A DNA stretch of 64,000 bases. It comes from Cymodocea nodosa (Eukaryota; Streptophyta; Magnoliopsida; Alismatales; Cymodoceaceae). A program made the position numbers and the translations under genes. This document shows positions 45,795-58,739 of this stretch, piece after piece. The notes below the pieces were generated by a model. The model had not been told where the DNA came from and did not search any database. It saw only the letters and a list, made by a program, of their open reading frames with translations. Where the stretch lies: positions 7,710,501 to 7,774,500 of the forward strand of contig CM072342.1 in NCBI GenBank assembly GCA_036874045.1. The letters are read 5' to 3'. Positions within the stretch are counted from its first letter, which is position 1. Each line of letters opens with the position of its first letter.

Positions 45795-48010
45795 CTTCCT
45801 TTTAGAGTTTTTCTAATTGTTGCTCTAAGTGGTTAATCCTTTCTACAGCTCCTGTAATTCCTCTGGAAGGTTCAACAATCTCTGTAGCTACATAATTTCT
45901 ATATTCTTTCACTGAAATAGTTCTTGATCTGATCTTTTTAGATGCCCATTTCGTGAAATCAATACAGTCCACCATCAGTAGTGGAATCAGATTTCGATAA
46001 AATAATTTCTTCTTTATTGCTTTCAGCTTAGAGATGAAAACTGTAGACCAATTTATCTGAATTCTGTTCACAACTACATATGTGGCCCACTTGACAAATT
46101 AACTCAGTTCTATATCATGGCCTTGTCGTTGGTAGACATTCTTAATTGGAATGTTTGCTATCATGTGTGCTGTACCATTTAGCTGCTTTAGTCTATTTAA
46201 TAATGGTACACTAGGATTGATAGCTAAACAATCCTCTATTACTTGTTCTGTCCACTTGACTGTAGTTGTGCTTTCCAGAATTTTTAGTCCTTCATTCTTC
46301 AATCCAAGAATGTTGTAGAGAAGCTTTGATGTTAACTATACATCAACTTCCTCCACATTGGAAATTAATCCTCCTTCTCCTTCTCTTAAGTTTGCATAAA
46401 AGCAAGGCACTAGATTTTCATATACTGCATGCCCTCTTTCTTTAGAAATAAACTGCAGTAGACCTTGGAACTCAAATAAATCCTTAATTTCTTGCATCCC
46501 GTCCCAATTTAGTAGTCTACTGTATATGATATCATAATCCTTAATCTCTTGGTATTTATCATAAGCTTCCTGACTCCAAAAGTATACTTCATTTAAAATT
46601 GTTGCTTCAGAAGGATCAGGAATATGCATTTGTTGCTCTAGAGGGGTTTGTTCTTGAACTTTCTCTTCCATATGCTGAACTTGTACTTGCTGAAAATGCT
46701 CCACAGATTTCGGCATTTTTGCTTCTACTTTTGTCTATGGTGGTGAGCCGACAGAACTCTCCACTTTGTCTTGAATATTGTCCAAAATTTGCTGAAGAGT
46801 TCTTTGCTCTTTAGTGGAATATGCAAAGTCATCTCTTTCCATATATACTTGTTCAACTTCTTGTTTAGTTTATGTTCTTTCTTCTTCCTCCTGACTACCA
46901 ATCTGCATTATCACTGTTCTTTTTGATTCTGTGGCAGATTGGGATGGAGTTATGGGCAAATCAGCTTCTACCCTAATTTCTGTTTCTTCTTCTTGTATAG
47001 GTTGCAGACTAGTTTCAGCTTATTTTTCTTCTTCTCTTTTCTTTTGCTACTGCTCCTACTCCTTCTTAGAATCGGATAGTAGGTTTATAAAAATTGGCTC
47101 TACAGGCCCTATTGATATTGGTACTTCAGATTTAATCTCCTCTTGATATTCAGGCACTATTTCTTTTCCTTTCTTTCTTCTGATTAATTGTGCCTGGTCT
47201 TCCTCTTCTTCTTTTGAGATTGAATCTACAAACATAGGCTCTACACGCCCTTGAGCCACAAGTACTAGCTCTTCCTGTTTAACTTTTTCCATAATTACTA
47301 GTCTCGAAGGACCAACTTTAGCTCCTCTTGTAGTAGGTCTGGCAGTAGCTTCTTGATGTAGTTCCACTTTGATTTTATATTGGTCTTTCAACTTTTCTAT
47401 AGCCCTTTTTTTGTAAAGTGCATCGAACACTAAGTGTGCTTTAGCCACTACCAAATCTTCTGATTCTCCTTGGTTTTTCCCAACTTGAACCAGTTCTTCA
47501 AATTCTCTTAATTCTTCTTCATTTGAAGGCCTCATAACTAGCACCCTTTCTAATGGTTTAGGAGGTGGATTTGAAGGTCCTGGCTGTTGTTCCTCAAGAA
47601 CAGGTCTTTCAACAGTCGGCTCCTCCTGTTCTTCATTTTCTTTCCTTTGTTGCTCCTATCTAATTTCTCCCCTTGCACAACCAACAATGTTCCTTTTGAA
47701 CCATAGTCGGGACTTATGTTGGATTAGTTCTAGGGCAACTTCATTATTTGGCCTGATTTTTCTTTCTTTACTTACAGCAATTTTCGTAGCTACTTTGATT
47801 CTAGTTTCCATTATTTGAGGGATTTGTATACCCATATCTACTAACTCTTTCCTCCAATAAAAAATGTTAGATTCTACCTTTTGTAGCTCTTTTTCCCTCG
47901 TCGTATTTTTGATTTTCTACCTTGCGTGCCATTTCTCTGAATCTTTCAGAAATTTTGACGTGTCTACTGTCTTTCCTAGAACTCAGGTGTCATCTTCCTC
48001 ATCATGGAGT
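45795..48010 (-). pseudogene. Athila C ORF3 (putative plant transposon protein)
   Basis: Homologous to 25235-27395 in A, broken into open pieces at 47056-47544, 46336-46716, 46099-46302 and 45802-46071. It shows the same landmarks: YDIIYSRLLNWDGMQEIK, LVPCFYANLREGEG, LLNRLKQLNGTAHM, and the C-terminal coiled coil. The GGA codon in GEGG is intact here where A has TGA. The N-terminal third is Glu-rich and heavily interrupted. Confidence 0.82.
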
Positions 48011-48655
48011 TACGCAACGGAACAGAGTCACCTTGATCTGTACTATTCTAAGTTCTAAATAATTCTACGGATAATGCCCTAAAAACCCTAAGTTTAAGTA
48101 TAAATAAACCCTAAGTTTAGGTGGGTAATCGGGTCATTTCCCATACATAACTCTCGCTCTCTCATCCGTTGAATTATGGTTGACTCCACGGACTAAGTCT
48201 GTGGACTTAACTACAGTACTCCGTTGAGTTATAGTTAACTCAATGGATTAAGTTCATTAACTAATCCTAAACTCAACGGAGTAAGTTCGTCGAGTTAAGC
48301 TTAACTCAACGGACTTCTTGTAAAGTTATATCTAATAAAAATACTTAAGATAATAATTTTTCTTCAGTCAAGACCGAAGAGTTTCCAGTCTAACCGCTCT
48401 TACTTTTTCCATATTTTAGAAATTCTTCGGTCAAACTGTTATATTCCTCGGTTGAACTAAAATTAAATATTTTCTTTCTTTTTTCATTTTTTTTCTACTG
48501 GTTGAATCGATACTATGCTTCGGTAAAATCAACATTTTTACTAAATAATATATAGACTTTTTTATGTTTTTATGTTTCGGTCAGACCGATGGATCCTATC
48601 GGTTGAACTGCAATGATATATTTTTTTTATATTAAATAAAAATGACTTCTTACTA
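48011..48655 (-). repeat. Palindrome arrays between integrase and ORF3 (C)
   Basis: 48165-48320 has CGTTGAGTTA / TAACTCAACG hairpins. 48360-48620 has the GGTT-N-AACC type (CGGTTGAACT, GGTCAGACCG, TCGGTCAAACTG). Same order and place as 24640-24990 in A, but with more units. Confidence 0.8.
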
Positions 48656-49021
48656 AGTAAAACTCGAGTAGTCCTCTACTCTTACTTCTTTTATAATTCC
48701 AAAAGAACTTTTTTGTATTTTCAAAATAGGTCTAAGTCTTTGTCCATTTACTTTAAATATATTTTGATTTTTAGGATTTTCAATCTCAATAACTTGATAG
48801 GGATAAATATTTCAAACTATGTAAGGTCCTGCCCATCTAGATCTTAATTTTCCTAGATGGCTATGGAGTCTAGTCATGTAAAGATATACTTCTTGTCTTA
48901 TTTCAAATATTTTTGGAATAATTTTCCTATTATGCCAAAACTTCATTTTCTCTTTTTCTTTTACAGTTTTTGAATAAGCTTCATTCCTAAATTCTTCTAA
49001 TTCAATCAATTGTATTTTTCT
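48656..49021 (-). pseudogene. Athila C: integrase C-terminus
   Basis: The minus strand encodes [47 protein letters not shown] and FKVNGQRLRPIL, matching A at 24190-24573. Everything upstream in pol is deleted; at about 49021 it joins LTR sequence. The Trp codon in KFWHN is a TAG in A. Confidence 0.88.
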
Positions 49022-49509
49022 AAACATGTGCATCTCACGTGATATACTAAATCATTTAAATTCAACACGTGCATAATTCTAACTTAACGATTACAAATAT
49101 TTCAGATACTTAAAAACCTAAATATCCGATGCCTAGACGCATTTCGGATAGTTAACAGATAACTTACCGAAAATTTACTTAAGTCATGTATTATGGTTTC
49201 GACACGTGTACTTCAGGAAATAACAAAATATTCTTTAAGCATTTAAAACATAACTGTCTGGTACATTAAACATATCTCTCTGAAATAACAGAAAATTCGG
49301 ATACTTAAGAATTTCACAACTTGTAATTTACTAACAGTTAAGAAATGTACTAAATTAACATTAATTCCCTGAAATTATGCAGATTCTTTCATTAAAGCAT
49401 ATAACAGTGCAATTATAACATAATGACATAATTCTTATATGATAAGCTAAATATTATGTAATTAACCATCATTTAACCACTAATATTTTGCACTTTTTCA
49501 TTCTAAACA
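49022..49509 (-). mobile_element. Athila C, 5' LTR fragment
   Basis: First 488 bases of the LTR (minus strand, from the TTCTAAACA end at 49509), cut off by the deletion that joins it to integrase. Followed by target duplication ACTAT at 49510-49514. Confidence 0.88.
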
Positions 49510-49848
49510 ACTATCAATATAGACTTTTACATTTCACCTTTCGCTCATCTTCAAAAACATATCAAAATAAAAATACCAAAAATAACTAATTATCTGTGTT
49601 TACATTTAGTATTAAAGTGTTGTATTATTTGTTTTGTATCGTGATTAATGTTATCATTGTTAGTATTGTGAATGTTTTATGTTTGTTTGATTTAGAAAAT
49701 AAAAAATAGTTTTATTGTTTACTAAAATTGATTCGTCCTAGATACTTAAAGATTTTAATAGTTACTATTTGAAATATCTGAATGTTAGTATTGCTTAATG
49801 ACAAATCTTAGATTAACTAACACTAAAGAGCTTAATTGATGTTATTTA
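49510..49848 (+). mobile_element. Remnant of Athila-type LTR hosting C and D2
   Basis: CAATATAGACTTTTACATTTC through GAGCTTAATTGATGTTATTTA aligns with 4530-4870. The 11 bases at 38261-38271 (GTTTTTACTAT) are the other side of the C insertion. Its 3' side is interrupted by copia D2 after ATTTA. Confidence 0.82.
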
Positions 49849-51167
49849 TGAAAGGATCTCTAGATTTTGATAATGCAAAAATCAAATGTAAATGTAAGGA
49901 ATCAAATTGTATTTCATAGTTAAGATAGTTTAGCAAAATCAGGAGGTAGATAAATAGATACAGGTAGTTCAAAAATTACTACTATAGAGCTACAAGAAAA
50001 TTGGATAGTTACAGACTTAAGTATCCGAAAGGCAGTTTAGAGCAATAGGAATTTTATCGGAGAGTTAGAAAGATGGCTGTATGGAAAATCAAAGAGCTAG
50101 AAAGCTAACTATTCGAAAAACCAGAAGGTTCGGAAGGTTACAGATTTAACTATCTGAAACTTAAGTCATTAAATTTCTCACATGCAGAAATTCAGAATAG
50201 AAGCTTAAAAGGACTTTTCATAGAGTTAGAAAGCTAACTATCCAAAAAACTAGAAGGTTCGAAAGGTTACAGATTTAATTATCTGAAACTTAAGTCATCC
50301 TATTTTGCACATGTAGAAATATGAAAGCAGTTGGAAGCTTTGAAGGAGAATTAGAAGGTTATTGTAGCTAACTATCTGAAAGTTGAAATATTTCGGTAAG
50401 TTAACAGTTATAACCATCCGAACTTATGACACCTCATGTGTATGACTTAAAGTCTCACGTGACATAGACAAAATGAACTTAAGGGGATTATTAGTGAGTT
50501 ACGATTGTCCTTCAGAGAGTTACATAGCTAACCATCCGAAAATCAAAGAGAATCGGAAGGTTACAAGTTGGATAGTATACAAAATGGTAACTTACCATAT
50601 TTGGTTCTACAATTTTAGTAAGTACAGTAGAATACATCTGTTGGAAGAGAATATGATCGTTATGCATAATATTATAAATACAAACTACAGACAACAGAGT
50701 TAGATAGCTTCTTGAACATACAAATTCATACACCAAGCTTCACACATATAGTAGAGCATCTTCAAGATCAAATATTCAGCAAATGCAAACTCAAGTCTAG
50801 AAGCTCTCTACGTAATAAACTTTGATTTCTTCAAGTTAGTGGTTTACTGAAGTACACCAACTAAAAACTTCAGTGATAGGTTGGTTGGAGCTACGACTAG
50901 AAAGCTCAGTCTGATTGGTTGGTTCTTGCTTTGACCTTAAAGCAAGTGTTTGTAAGTTTTTGAAAGCTTAGTGAAGCCCAAGTATCCCTTGGGGGTGGAC
51001 TAGCTGTTTGTGGTGAACCACCTAAAATCGTTGTGTGCATTATCTGTTATTATGTGCTTGCTAAATTACATTGTCAATTAGTCATTCATTATTAATCTCT
51101 AGAATTTACATAAAAAATCAAAATATTACCATTCACCCCCCCTTTGGTAAGCCATCAGGTTCTAATA
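49849..51167 (+). mobile_element. Copia element D2, 5' LTR
   Basis: Starts TGAAAGGATCTCTAG with the shared TTTTGATAATGCAAAA, and ends CCCCCCCTTTGGTAAGCC..TTCTAATA (terminal CA mutated to TA). 1,319 bp. It carries palindrome units such as AGAGTTAGAAAG...CTAACTATC and CTTAAGTCAT. It diverges more from the D1 and F LTRs than those do from each other. Confidence 0.87.
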
Positions 51168-51169
51168 AT

Positions 51170-51181
51170 TGGTATTAGAGC
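51170..51181 (+). promoter_or_regulatory. Copia primer-binding site (D2)
   Basis: TGGTATTAGAGC, one base from the initiator-Met tRNA complement TGGTATCAGAGC. Confidence 0.85.
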
Positions 51182-51219
51182 AAAGTTGATCTCATTAATA
51201 GATTTAACCATCTGAGATC

Positions 51220-52764
51220 ATGGCTTTCCACACTACAAAGGGACAGAATATTCATCGACCTCCCCTCTTTGATGGTAGCAATTATACTTATTGGAAAAAT
51301 TGGATGGAGTGTTTTCTCAAGAGTACAGATGTAAAACTCTAGAGAATGGTTGTACATGGTACACCAGTTCTAATTAGTCATGAAAGTGACTAGATTGAGG
51401 AGGATGAAAGAATCATCTAAATGGATGCTCATGGGCTTAATTCCATTTACTGTGCACTAACTAGTGAATAGTATAATAGAATATCTACTTGTAAATCTTC
51501 TCATGAGGCTTGGAAGACCCTTTAAATTACATAGGAAGGAACCAGCCAAGTAAAAGATACTAAAATTAGTATTTTATTAAGAAATATGAATTATTCAAAA
51601 TGCTTGAAAAAAAAAGTATTATTGAAATGTTTTCAAGATTCACTAAAATTGTGAATGAATTAAGAGGCCTTGGAAGGGATTTTTCTAATCATGAATAGGT
51701 AAAAAGATTCTAAGAAGTCTAATAGTTGAATGGAAATAGAAGTTTACTTCCATACAAGATTCAAAGGATCTAAACAACTATTCAGTAGAAGATCTGTTGG
51801 GAAATCTTCTTGCTCATGAAGTCCAAATGAAGGAATGGAAAGAAGAAGAGGGAACCACTGAAAGAAATGTTAAGAAAAAGAAAGAACTAGCCTTTTCCTC
51901 AATAGAAGACCAACCAAGCTTGAAGGAAGATGAAGTTTTACTATTGGCTAGAAATTTCAGAAAATAATAAGACAAGGAGGCAAAGCTAGCTCTTTAAGAT
52001 CAAAAGTTCCCACATGCTACAAGTGCAAAAAATTGGGACACATTCAACTCTACTATCCTTTACAATAGGAGGAGGACAAACAAAAATGGAAGAAGAAGAA
52101 TAAGAAGAAAATGACCTTGAAAGTCACATGGGATGACAACAGCTCATCTAGTAGCTCATCAGACTTAGAGGAAGATGTCTTTGCAAACGTGTACTTTGCT
52201 GCACAAGAGGTATGCTCTACATCCTCTTATTGTTCAGAAAAAGAAAATGATGATTTTGATGTAGATAGTCTTCTTTGTATAGTAGATAATTTATATGTAA
52301 AGTGTAAAAACTATAAGAAAGAATTAAATCTAGATTCCTATTTAGAGGATGTTTTTGTTGAATTAGAAAAAGCTCTAGTTGATAACAAAGAACTAAAAAA
52401 TAAAATGGATAATTACAGTTGTAAAAATTTTCATTTGAAAGAAGAAAACAAAAATTTATTATCTAAAATTACTGATTTGAAAAACACTGTATGTAAATTT
52501 ACTAAAGGTGAAAATAGCTTAAATAAAATCATAGGATCTCAAAGAACAGGAACAAGTAAATTTGGCCTAGGGTATGCTGTACCACAGGAAACTCCCTACT
52601 ATGGTGGAAAAATTAGATCTTATAGAGATAACACAACTATTTTTGTCATTAAAAGAAGATCTACTCATATATGGTTGCTAAGAGGCAACAAGTTTAATAT
52701 GTAAAGGACTAACACTAATGGACCGAAGAAAATATGAGTACCAAAAGCCTTAATCTCAATATAA
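51220..52764 (+). pseudogene. SIRE-like copia gag (D2)
   Basis: ATG at 51220 (MAFHTTKGQNIHRPPLFDGS). In-frame stops include 51340-51342 and 51418-51420, at the same codons as the stops in D1 and F. The zinc knuckle is damaged: CYKCKKLGHIQLYY ends in Tyr instead of Cys. A Ser-rich acidic tract and coiled coil follow (52111-52704). The stop after KALISI is at 52762-52764. Small indels near 51580 disturb the frame. Confidence 0.87.
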
Positions 52765-52804
52765 TTTGTAGGACTACAAGGACAAGGAAGTTCAAACGTC
52801 AAAG

Positions 52805-54136
52805 TGGATCATTGATAGTGGATGCTCAAAGCACATGACAGGTAAGAAAAAATTTCTAGAATTTGTTAAGTCTATAAATTCAGGATCAGTTAAGTTTGGT
52901 AATAATGAAAAATATAAAATTACTGTTGTAGGAAATGTTGCATCTAAAAATGGGAAAATAGAAAATGTCTTGCATGTAAATGGTTTAAAACAAAATCTGT
53001 TAAGTATAGGTCAATTATGTGACAAAAGTTACAATCTACTTTTTACTATTGAGAATTGTTTTATATTACAACAAGATACACATAAAATTAAATTTATTAG
53101 ATATAGGGATAATTCAATTTATGCATTATAATTTCCATTAGATAATATGTCGAGTGATGCATGCTTAGTTTCTTCTAATGAAGATGAATGGTTATGGCAT
53201 AAGAGGCTAAATCATGTGAATATGAGAATCTTAAGAAAGTTGACCAAACATGATCTTGTTAGAGGTGTGCGTAAACTTAAATTCAAAAGGGATAAACTTT
53301 GTAGTGACTGTATGATTGGAAAACAAAAGAAATCAGTACACAAGAGTACTGAAGATATTGTCACAAGTCAGCCACTAGAACTACTACATATGGACCTGTT
53401 TGGTCCTACTCAGACAGTCAGTTTAGGAGGAAGAAAATATACCTTAGTGGTAGTTGATGATTATACAAGATTCACTTGGGTTATTTTCTTAACACACAAG
53501 AATGAAGCTTGTTATGAATTCAAACATCTTTACATTAGAATTCAAAATGAAGAAGAATCAATGGTGAAGAAGATTAGAAGTGATCATGGAGGTGAATTTG
53601 AAAATTCTGAGTTTGAAGACTTATGTAATTCCTTTGGTATACTACATGAGTTTTCATGTCTAAGAACTCTTACACAGAATGAAGTTGTAGAAAGGAAAAA
53701 TAGATCAGTACAAGAAATGGTAAGAACAATTCTTAATACATTTGATCTACCAAAATTTTTATGGGCTAAAGCTGTAAATATTGCATGTCATTCAATAAAC
53801 AGAACTCATCTTAGACCTATCTTGCATAAGACACCATTTGAATTATGGTATGGTAAAACACCAAATGTTGGATACTTCAAAGTTTTTGGATCAAGTTGTT
53901 TTGTGCTTAATACAAGGGATCAAAAGGACAAATTTGATGTAAAGTTTGATCCTGCTCTACTAGTTGGATACTCGTCAAGAAGTAAGGCTTACAGCGTCTA
54001 TTTTGAATATGAAAGAAGGGTAGAAGAATTAATAAATGTATCATTTGACGAAGACCTAATAGGAAAATTAAAGCAGTTGAAAATAGATAGTGAGAGTGAA
54101 AGTGAATTAGGAAATCAGAAAGTTCTACAGAAATAG
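52805..54136 (+). pseudogene. Copia protease, GAG-pre-integrase and integrase (D2)
   Basis: WIIDSGCSKHMTGKK carries the protease active site, +1 to gag. After stops near 53130 comes GAG-pre-integrase WLWHKRLNHVNM with CSDCMIGKQK. The integrase core has Asp in LLHMDLFGPTQ, Asp in IRSDHGGEFEN and Glu in EVVERKNRSVQ, then PFELWYGKTPNV and the GKTP-proximal region. 53147-54136 is open for 329 codons, the longest intact pol stretch of D2. Integrase inserts element DNA, giving the 5-bp duplications seen here. Confidence 0.9.
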
Positions 54137-55141
54137 GATAGCACAACATTGCCTACACCTATTATGACAGAAAAAGCATGGAAGACAAAGTCTGGACACC
54201 CCATTGCACAAATTATTGGGAATATAAATCAAGATGTTCAAACAAGAAGCAAACTTCAGAATATCTGTAATTATTGTGCATTTGTATCTAAACTTGAACT
54301 TACAATAGTTGAAGAAGCTTGCAATGATGAATACTAGATTATGGCCATGCAAGAGGAACTAAATCAGTTCAAGAAAAATGAAGTTTGGAATTTAATTGAA
54401 AGGCCCATTGAAAAATCAATTATTGGAACTAGATGGGTGTTTAAGAATAAATTAGATAATAATGGCAATATTATCAAAAACAAAGCTAGACTTGTTGCTT
54501 AGGGATACAACCAGTAGGAAGGAATCGATTATGAAGAAACTTTTGCACCTATTGCAAGACTTGAAGCAATTAGAATGTTTCTTGCCTTTGCAAGCAGTAC
54601 GAAGATAAAGCTCTATCAAATGGATGTTAAATGTGCTTTTTTTAATGGCATTTTGCAAGAGGAAGTATATGTAGAACAACCACTAGGTTTTGAAGATGAA
54701 GAAAGACCAAACCATGTCTATAAACTAAATAAAGCTCTTTATGGTCTGAAGCAAGCATCACGTGCATGGTATGATAAATTGAAGGGTTTCCTTCTTGAAA
54801 ATTTGTTTAACATAGGAACTGTAGATAATACTCTTTTTATCAAGTCAGAAAATTCTCATATGTTGATCATTCAGATTTATGTTGATGATATTATTTTTGG
54901 TGCCACAAATGAGAAACTATGTCATGACTTTTAGATTTTAATGAAGAATGAGTTTGAAATGAGTCTTATGAGAGAATTAAAATTCTTTCTAGGATTACAA
55001 ATTCATCAATTATAGTATGACATCTTTCTGAATCAAGAAAAATTTTGCAAAGAAATTCTCTTAAAGTTTGGTATGGAAAAATCCAAAAAGCAAATACACC
55101 TATGAACTCAAATGAAAAGCTTGATAAAGATATCTCTAGCA
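54137..55141 (+). pseudogene. Copia reverse transcriptase (D2)
   Basis: EELNQFKKNEVWNLIERP and GTRWVFKNKLDNNG start the RT_2 domain. Two TAG stops sit where F has CAA in QGYNQQEG. 54575-54934 is open with [23 protein letters not shown] and the catalytic YVDD in [10 protein letters not shown]. The frame is lost after about 55000. At 55147 element F inserts, with CTTCT on both sides; RNase H resumes at 63240. Confidence 0.9.
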
Positions 55142-55146
55142 CTTCT

Positions 55147-56586
55147 TGTTAGGATCGATAGGCTCACCAAAGGGGGGTGAATGGTGAAGGTGTGTAAATT
55201 TTACTTCTTTTAAAACAGAATCGACTGATTTTAATTATTAGTGAGTTGAAATAATTTAACTAGATGCAAAACAGTAAATAGAAAGGAACACAAGACAATT
55301 TTTAGGTGGTTCACCAACTCGGCTAGTCCACCCCCAAGATTCACTTGGGCTTCACTAAGTTTAAAAACTTACAACATTTGCTTTCAGGTAAAAGCAAGAA
55401 CCAACACTTGAGCTTTTAGGTTGAGGCTCAACAACCAACCTTCTTTCGAGCTTTCAAGTACAAGCTCTAAACCAACAATGAGTTTTCAGGTTGAAACTCA
55501 CGAACCAACAACTTTGAACTTTTTCTTAGAGTATTAGTGTAGGGAGCTTTTATGCTATAGTGAATCTTTGAGAGTATTCTTGAATGTTGTAGACTTGAGA
55601 GTGTGTCTGGAATTTTTTGTGTAGCTCACAATATATGATAATCATTTTTTATTCTTTTGATCTTCTCTTTACTTCTCATATTTATACCAAGAGGTATAAC
55701 AATCATATTCTCTTTCAACAGATGTTTTCTACTGTACTAGATATGTAGTCAGTCTCAAAAATAGTAAGTTACCATTCTATCTGATGTTTAATAAGTAACC
55801 TTCCGATTCCCTTTGATTTTTGGATGATTATATGTGTAACTCATCGAAGAACATTTGTAACTCATCGAAACTCTACTTAAATCTTGTTGTCTGTGTCACG
55901 TGAGAATTTGTTCACGTAAGGTGTCATGAGTTCAAAACTTGTAACTTTAACTTACCAAAAAGTTCTTGACTTTTAGATAGTTAGCTATAGTAACTCTCTA
56001 ATTCTGCTTTTAAGCTTCTGATTGCTGTCTTTTTAATTCTACATGTGCATAATAGGATAACTTAAGTTTCAGAGAGTTAAGTCTATAACCTTCCAAAACT
56101 TCTTATTTTTTGGATAGTTAGCTTTCTAACTTTTCGAAAAGTCCTTGTAAGCTTCTGTTTGGATTTTTGCATGTGGATAAATGAATGACTTAAGTTTTGG
56201 ATAGTTAGCATTCCTAACTTTCTGATTTCCTTGAACTTTCGGATAGTTAAGTCTATTACTCTCCAATCATCCAGTCGGCTACCTTTCAAACTCTTCGAAG
56301 GCCTTGTATTTTTAGATAGTTAACCTTCTAACTGTCCGATAAAGTTTCTACTACTTAGCACTGACTCTTCAGATACTTAAGCCCGATAACTCATCGAATA
56401 TTTATCTCTTTCAGATGGTTAAGCTTGGTAACCTTTCGAAATCTTGTTTATCTCTTGTAGCACATTAAACTATCTGTAATGACTTATTTGCCTTCTACTC
56501 TTCTGTTGAACTGTCATATCTGTGAAATACAAATTGTTTCCTCACATAGATTTTTTTTGCATTATCAAAATACTAGGGTTTTAACA
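55147..56586 (-). mobile_element. Element F, 3' LTR
   Basis: 1,440 bp, from TGTTAGGATCGATAGG at 55147 to TTTTAACA at 56586 in plus-strand reading. Nearly identical to 61627-63239 apart from a 169-base tandem copy present only there. The adjoining bases 56587-56605, read on the minus strand, give AAAAAGGGAGAGAT, the polypurine tract. Palindrome units occur at 55800-56460. Confidence 0.93.
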
Positions 56587-56939
56587 ATCTCTCCCTTTTT
56601 GATAATGATAAAATCCTTTACCTTTAATTACATGTATTTCACTCCTTAGATTGTTTCTATACATTCAGTCACATAGAAACTAAGTAAAGCAAAGATTTAT
56701 AGTGAATAAAATAAAATGAAGTTAATTCCTCCCCCTAACTGTGTGTTGGAAATACTGTAATTTCCATATTCTTCTCCCCCTGTTTGTGTGTTGGGATTTT
56801 CTCCCCCTTTTATACTTCTCCCTCTGAACTGATTTCCTTGTTATACTTCTCTCCCTTTTTATCATTATATAAAAAGGAGACTTCTGAAATCTGATTTCTG
56901 ATTAAGAGATATTATTGATAAATCCTGTAGGAATACACG

Positions 56940-58500
56940 TTAGCAGAAATCATGCTCCCATACAGTGAGCTTGAGGGATAACAAAATATAAATGCATTAT
57001 AAGTCATGCAAAGAACATATGCCTAGATTTCTTCTAATATGATTAAATGTTGATTCATTTAAGGGTTTTGTGAAAATATCTACAAGTTGATTTTCTGTTG
57101 GAACAAATTAGAGTAAGATGTGCCCTTTTTCCACATGATCTCTCAAGAAATGATGTCTGATCTCGATATGCTTGGCTTTAAAATGAAGTACTGTATTCTT
57201 AGATAAGCTTATTGTACTACTGTTATCACAAAATATATCTGTATTCTGAATTTTCAGTCTGTAATCTGCTAAAGTTTGCTACATCCATAAAGTTTGAGCA
57301 CAACATAGACTTGCTGCAATATATTTGGCTTCAATAGTGGATAATGCAATACAATTTTGTTTTCTATTGAATCATGAAATTAAAGAATTTTCAAGCAGTT
57401 GGCATGTGCCACTTATGTTTTTTCTATCTAATCTATTGCCTACATAATCTGCATCATTATACCCTGTTAAAACTAAACCGCTGTCAGCTGAGTAAAATAA
57501 TCTGAAATCTTTAGTGCCTTGCAGATACTTGAAGATTCTTTTGATTGATTTCAGATGAGATTCTTTTGGTGATGCTTGAAATCTAGTACACAAACATACA
57601 CTGAACATGATATCTGGCCTACTTGTTGATAGGTACAACAGAGATCCGATAATACCTCTATATTTCTTTTGGTCTACTACAATGCTTCAGTCATCATTTT
57701 CAAGTTTAGTGTTTGGACTCATTGGTGTGTTTGTAGATTTGATGTTCTCAAAGCCAAATTTCTTTAGAGTTTCTTTATAGTATTTTTCTTGATTAACAAA
57801 GATACCATTTTTCACTTGATGGATCTATAATCCTAAGAAAAACTTCAACTCTCCCATCATGCTCATTTCAAACTTGTTTTTTATCAAGTTTTGAAATTCA
57901 TGACAATTTTTCTGATGTAGCACCAAAAACAATATCATCAACATAGATTTGAACGATCAACATGTGTAAATCAACAATTTTAATAAACAGAGTGCTGTCC
58001 ACCTTGCCTATGATAAAATGATTTTCGATTAAGAACATTTTCAGCTTTTCATACCATGCCCTAGGTGCTTGTTTCAGACCATATAAAGCTTTGTTTAGTC
58101 CATAGACATTGTCTGAATTGACTTCATCTTCAAATCCGGGGGGTTGCTTAACAAATATTTCTTCTTGTATTTCCCCATTCAAAAATGCACTTTTTACATC
58201 CATTTGAAACATTCTTATTCTCATACTGCTTGCAAATGCAAGCAAAATTCTGATAGCTTCTATCTTGGCCACAAGTGCAAAAATTTCTTCATAATCAATG
58301 CCTTCTTGTTGATTATAACCTTGTGCAACCAATTGAGCTTTATTTCTGAGAATGTTCCTTTCTTTATCTAATTTGTTTCTAAAAATCCATTTAGTTCCAA
58401 TCATGGATTTTCCTACAGGTTTCTCCACTAATTCCCAGACATTATTTTTCTAGAACTGATTTAATTCTTCCTACATAGCCATTGTCTAGTAAATATCCTT
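56940..58500 (-). pseudogene. Element F: reverse transcriptase and RNase H
   Basis: 58428-57898 is open: [60 protein letters not shown] and catalytic YVDD in QIYVDDIVFG. RNase H follows in pieces: MYLSTSRPDIMFSVCLC, GYNDADYVGNRLDRK, then FCDNSSTISLSKN, KHIEIRHHFLRDHV and LVDIFTKPLNE. Frame changes occur between RT and RNase H at 57640-57890. It would copy element RNA into DNA and remove the RNA strand. Confidence 0.9.
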
Positions 58501-58739
58501 ACAAGCTTCATCTACTGATTTTGGCTCTATTTCTGACACATGCACAATAATTGCAAATATCTTGTGCTTTGCTTTTAGTTTGTACCCCTTTGGTTATATT
58601 TTCAATTATTTGTTCTAAGGGGTGATCAGATTTAAACTTCCAACTGTTTTGATTCTGATATGAAGCTTGGGATTTGAGTTTCTGCTTGCAGTTACCTTTT
58701 TCCAAATATTCATTTTCACTTTCATTGTCAATCTTCAAA

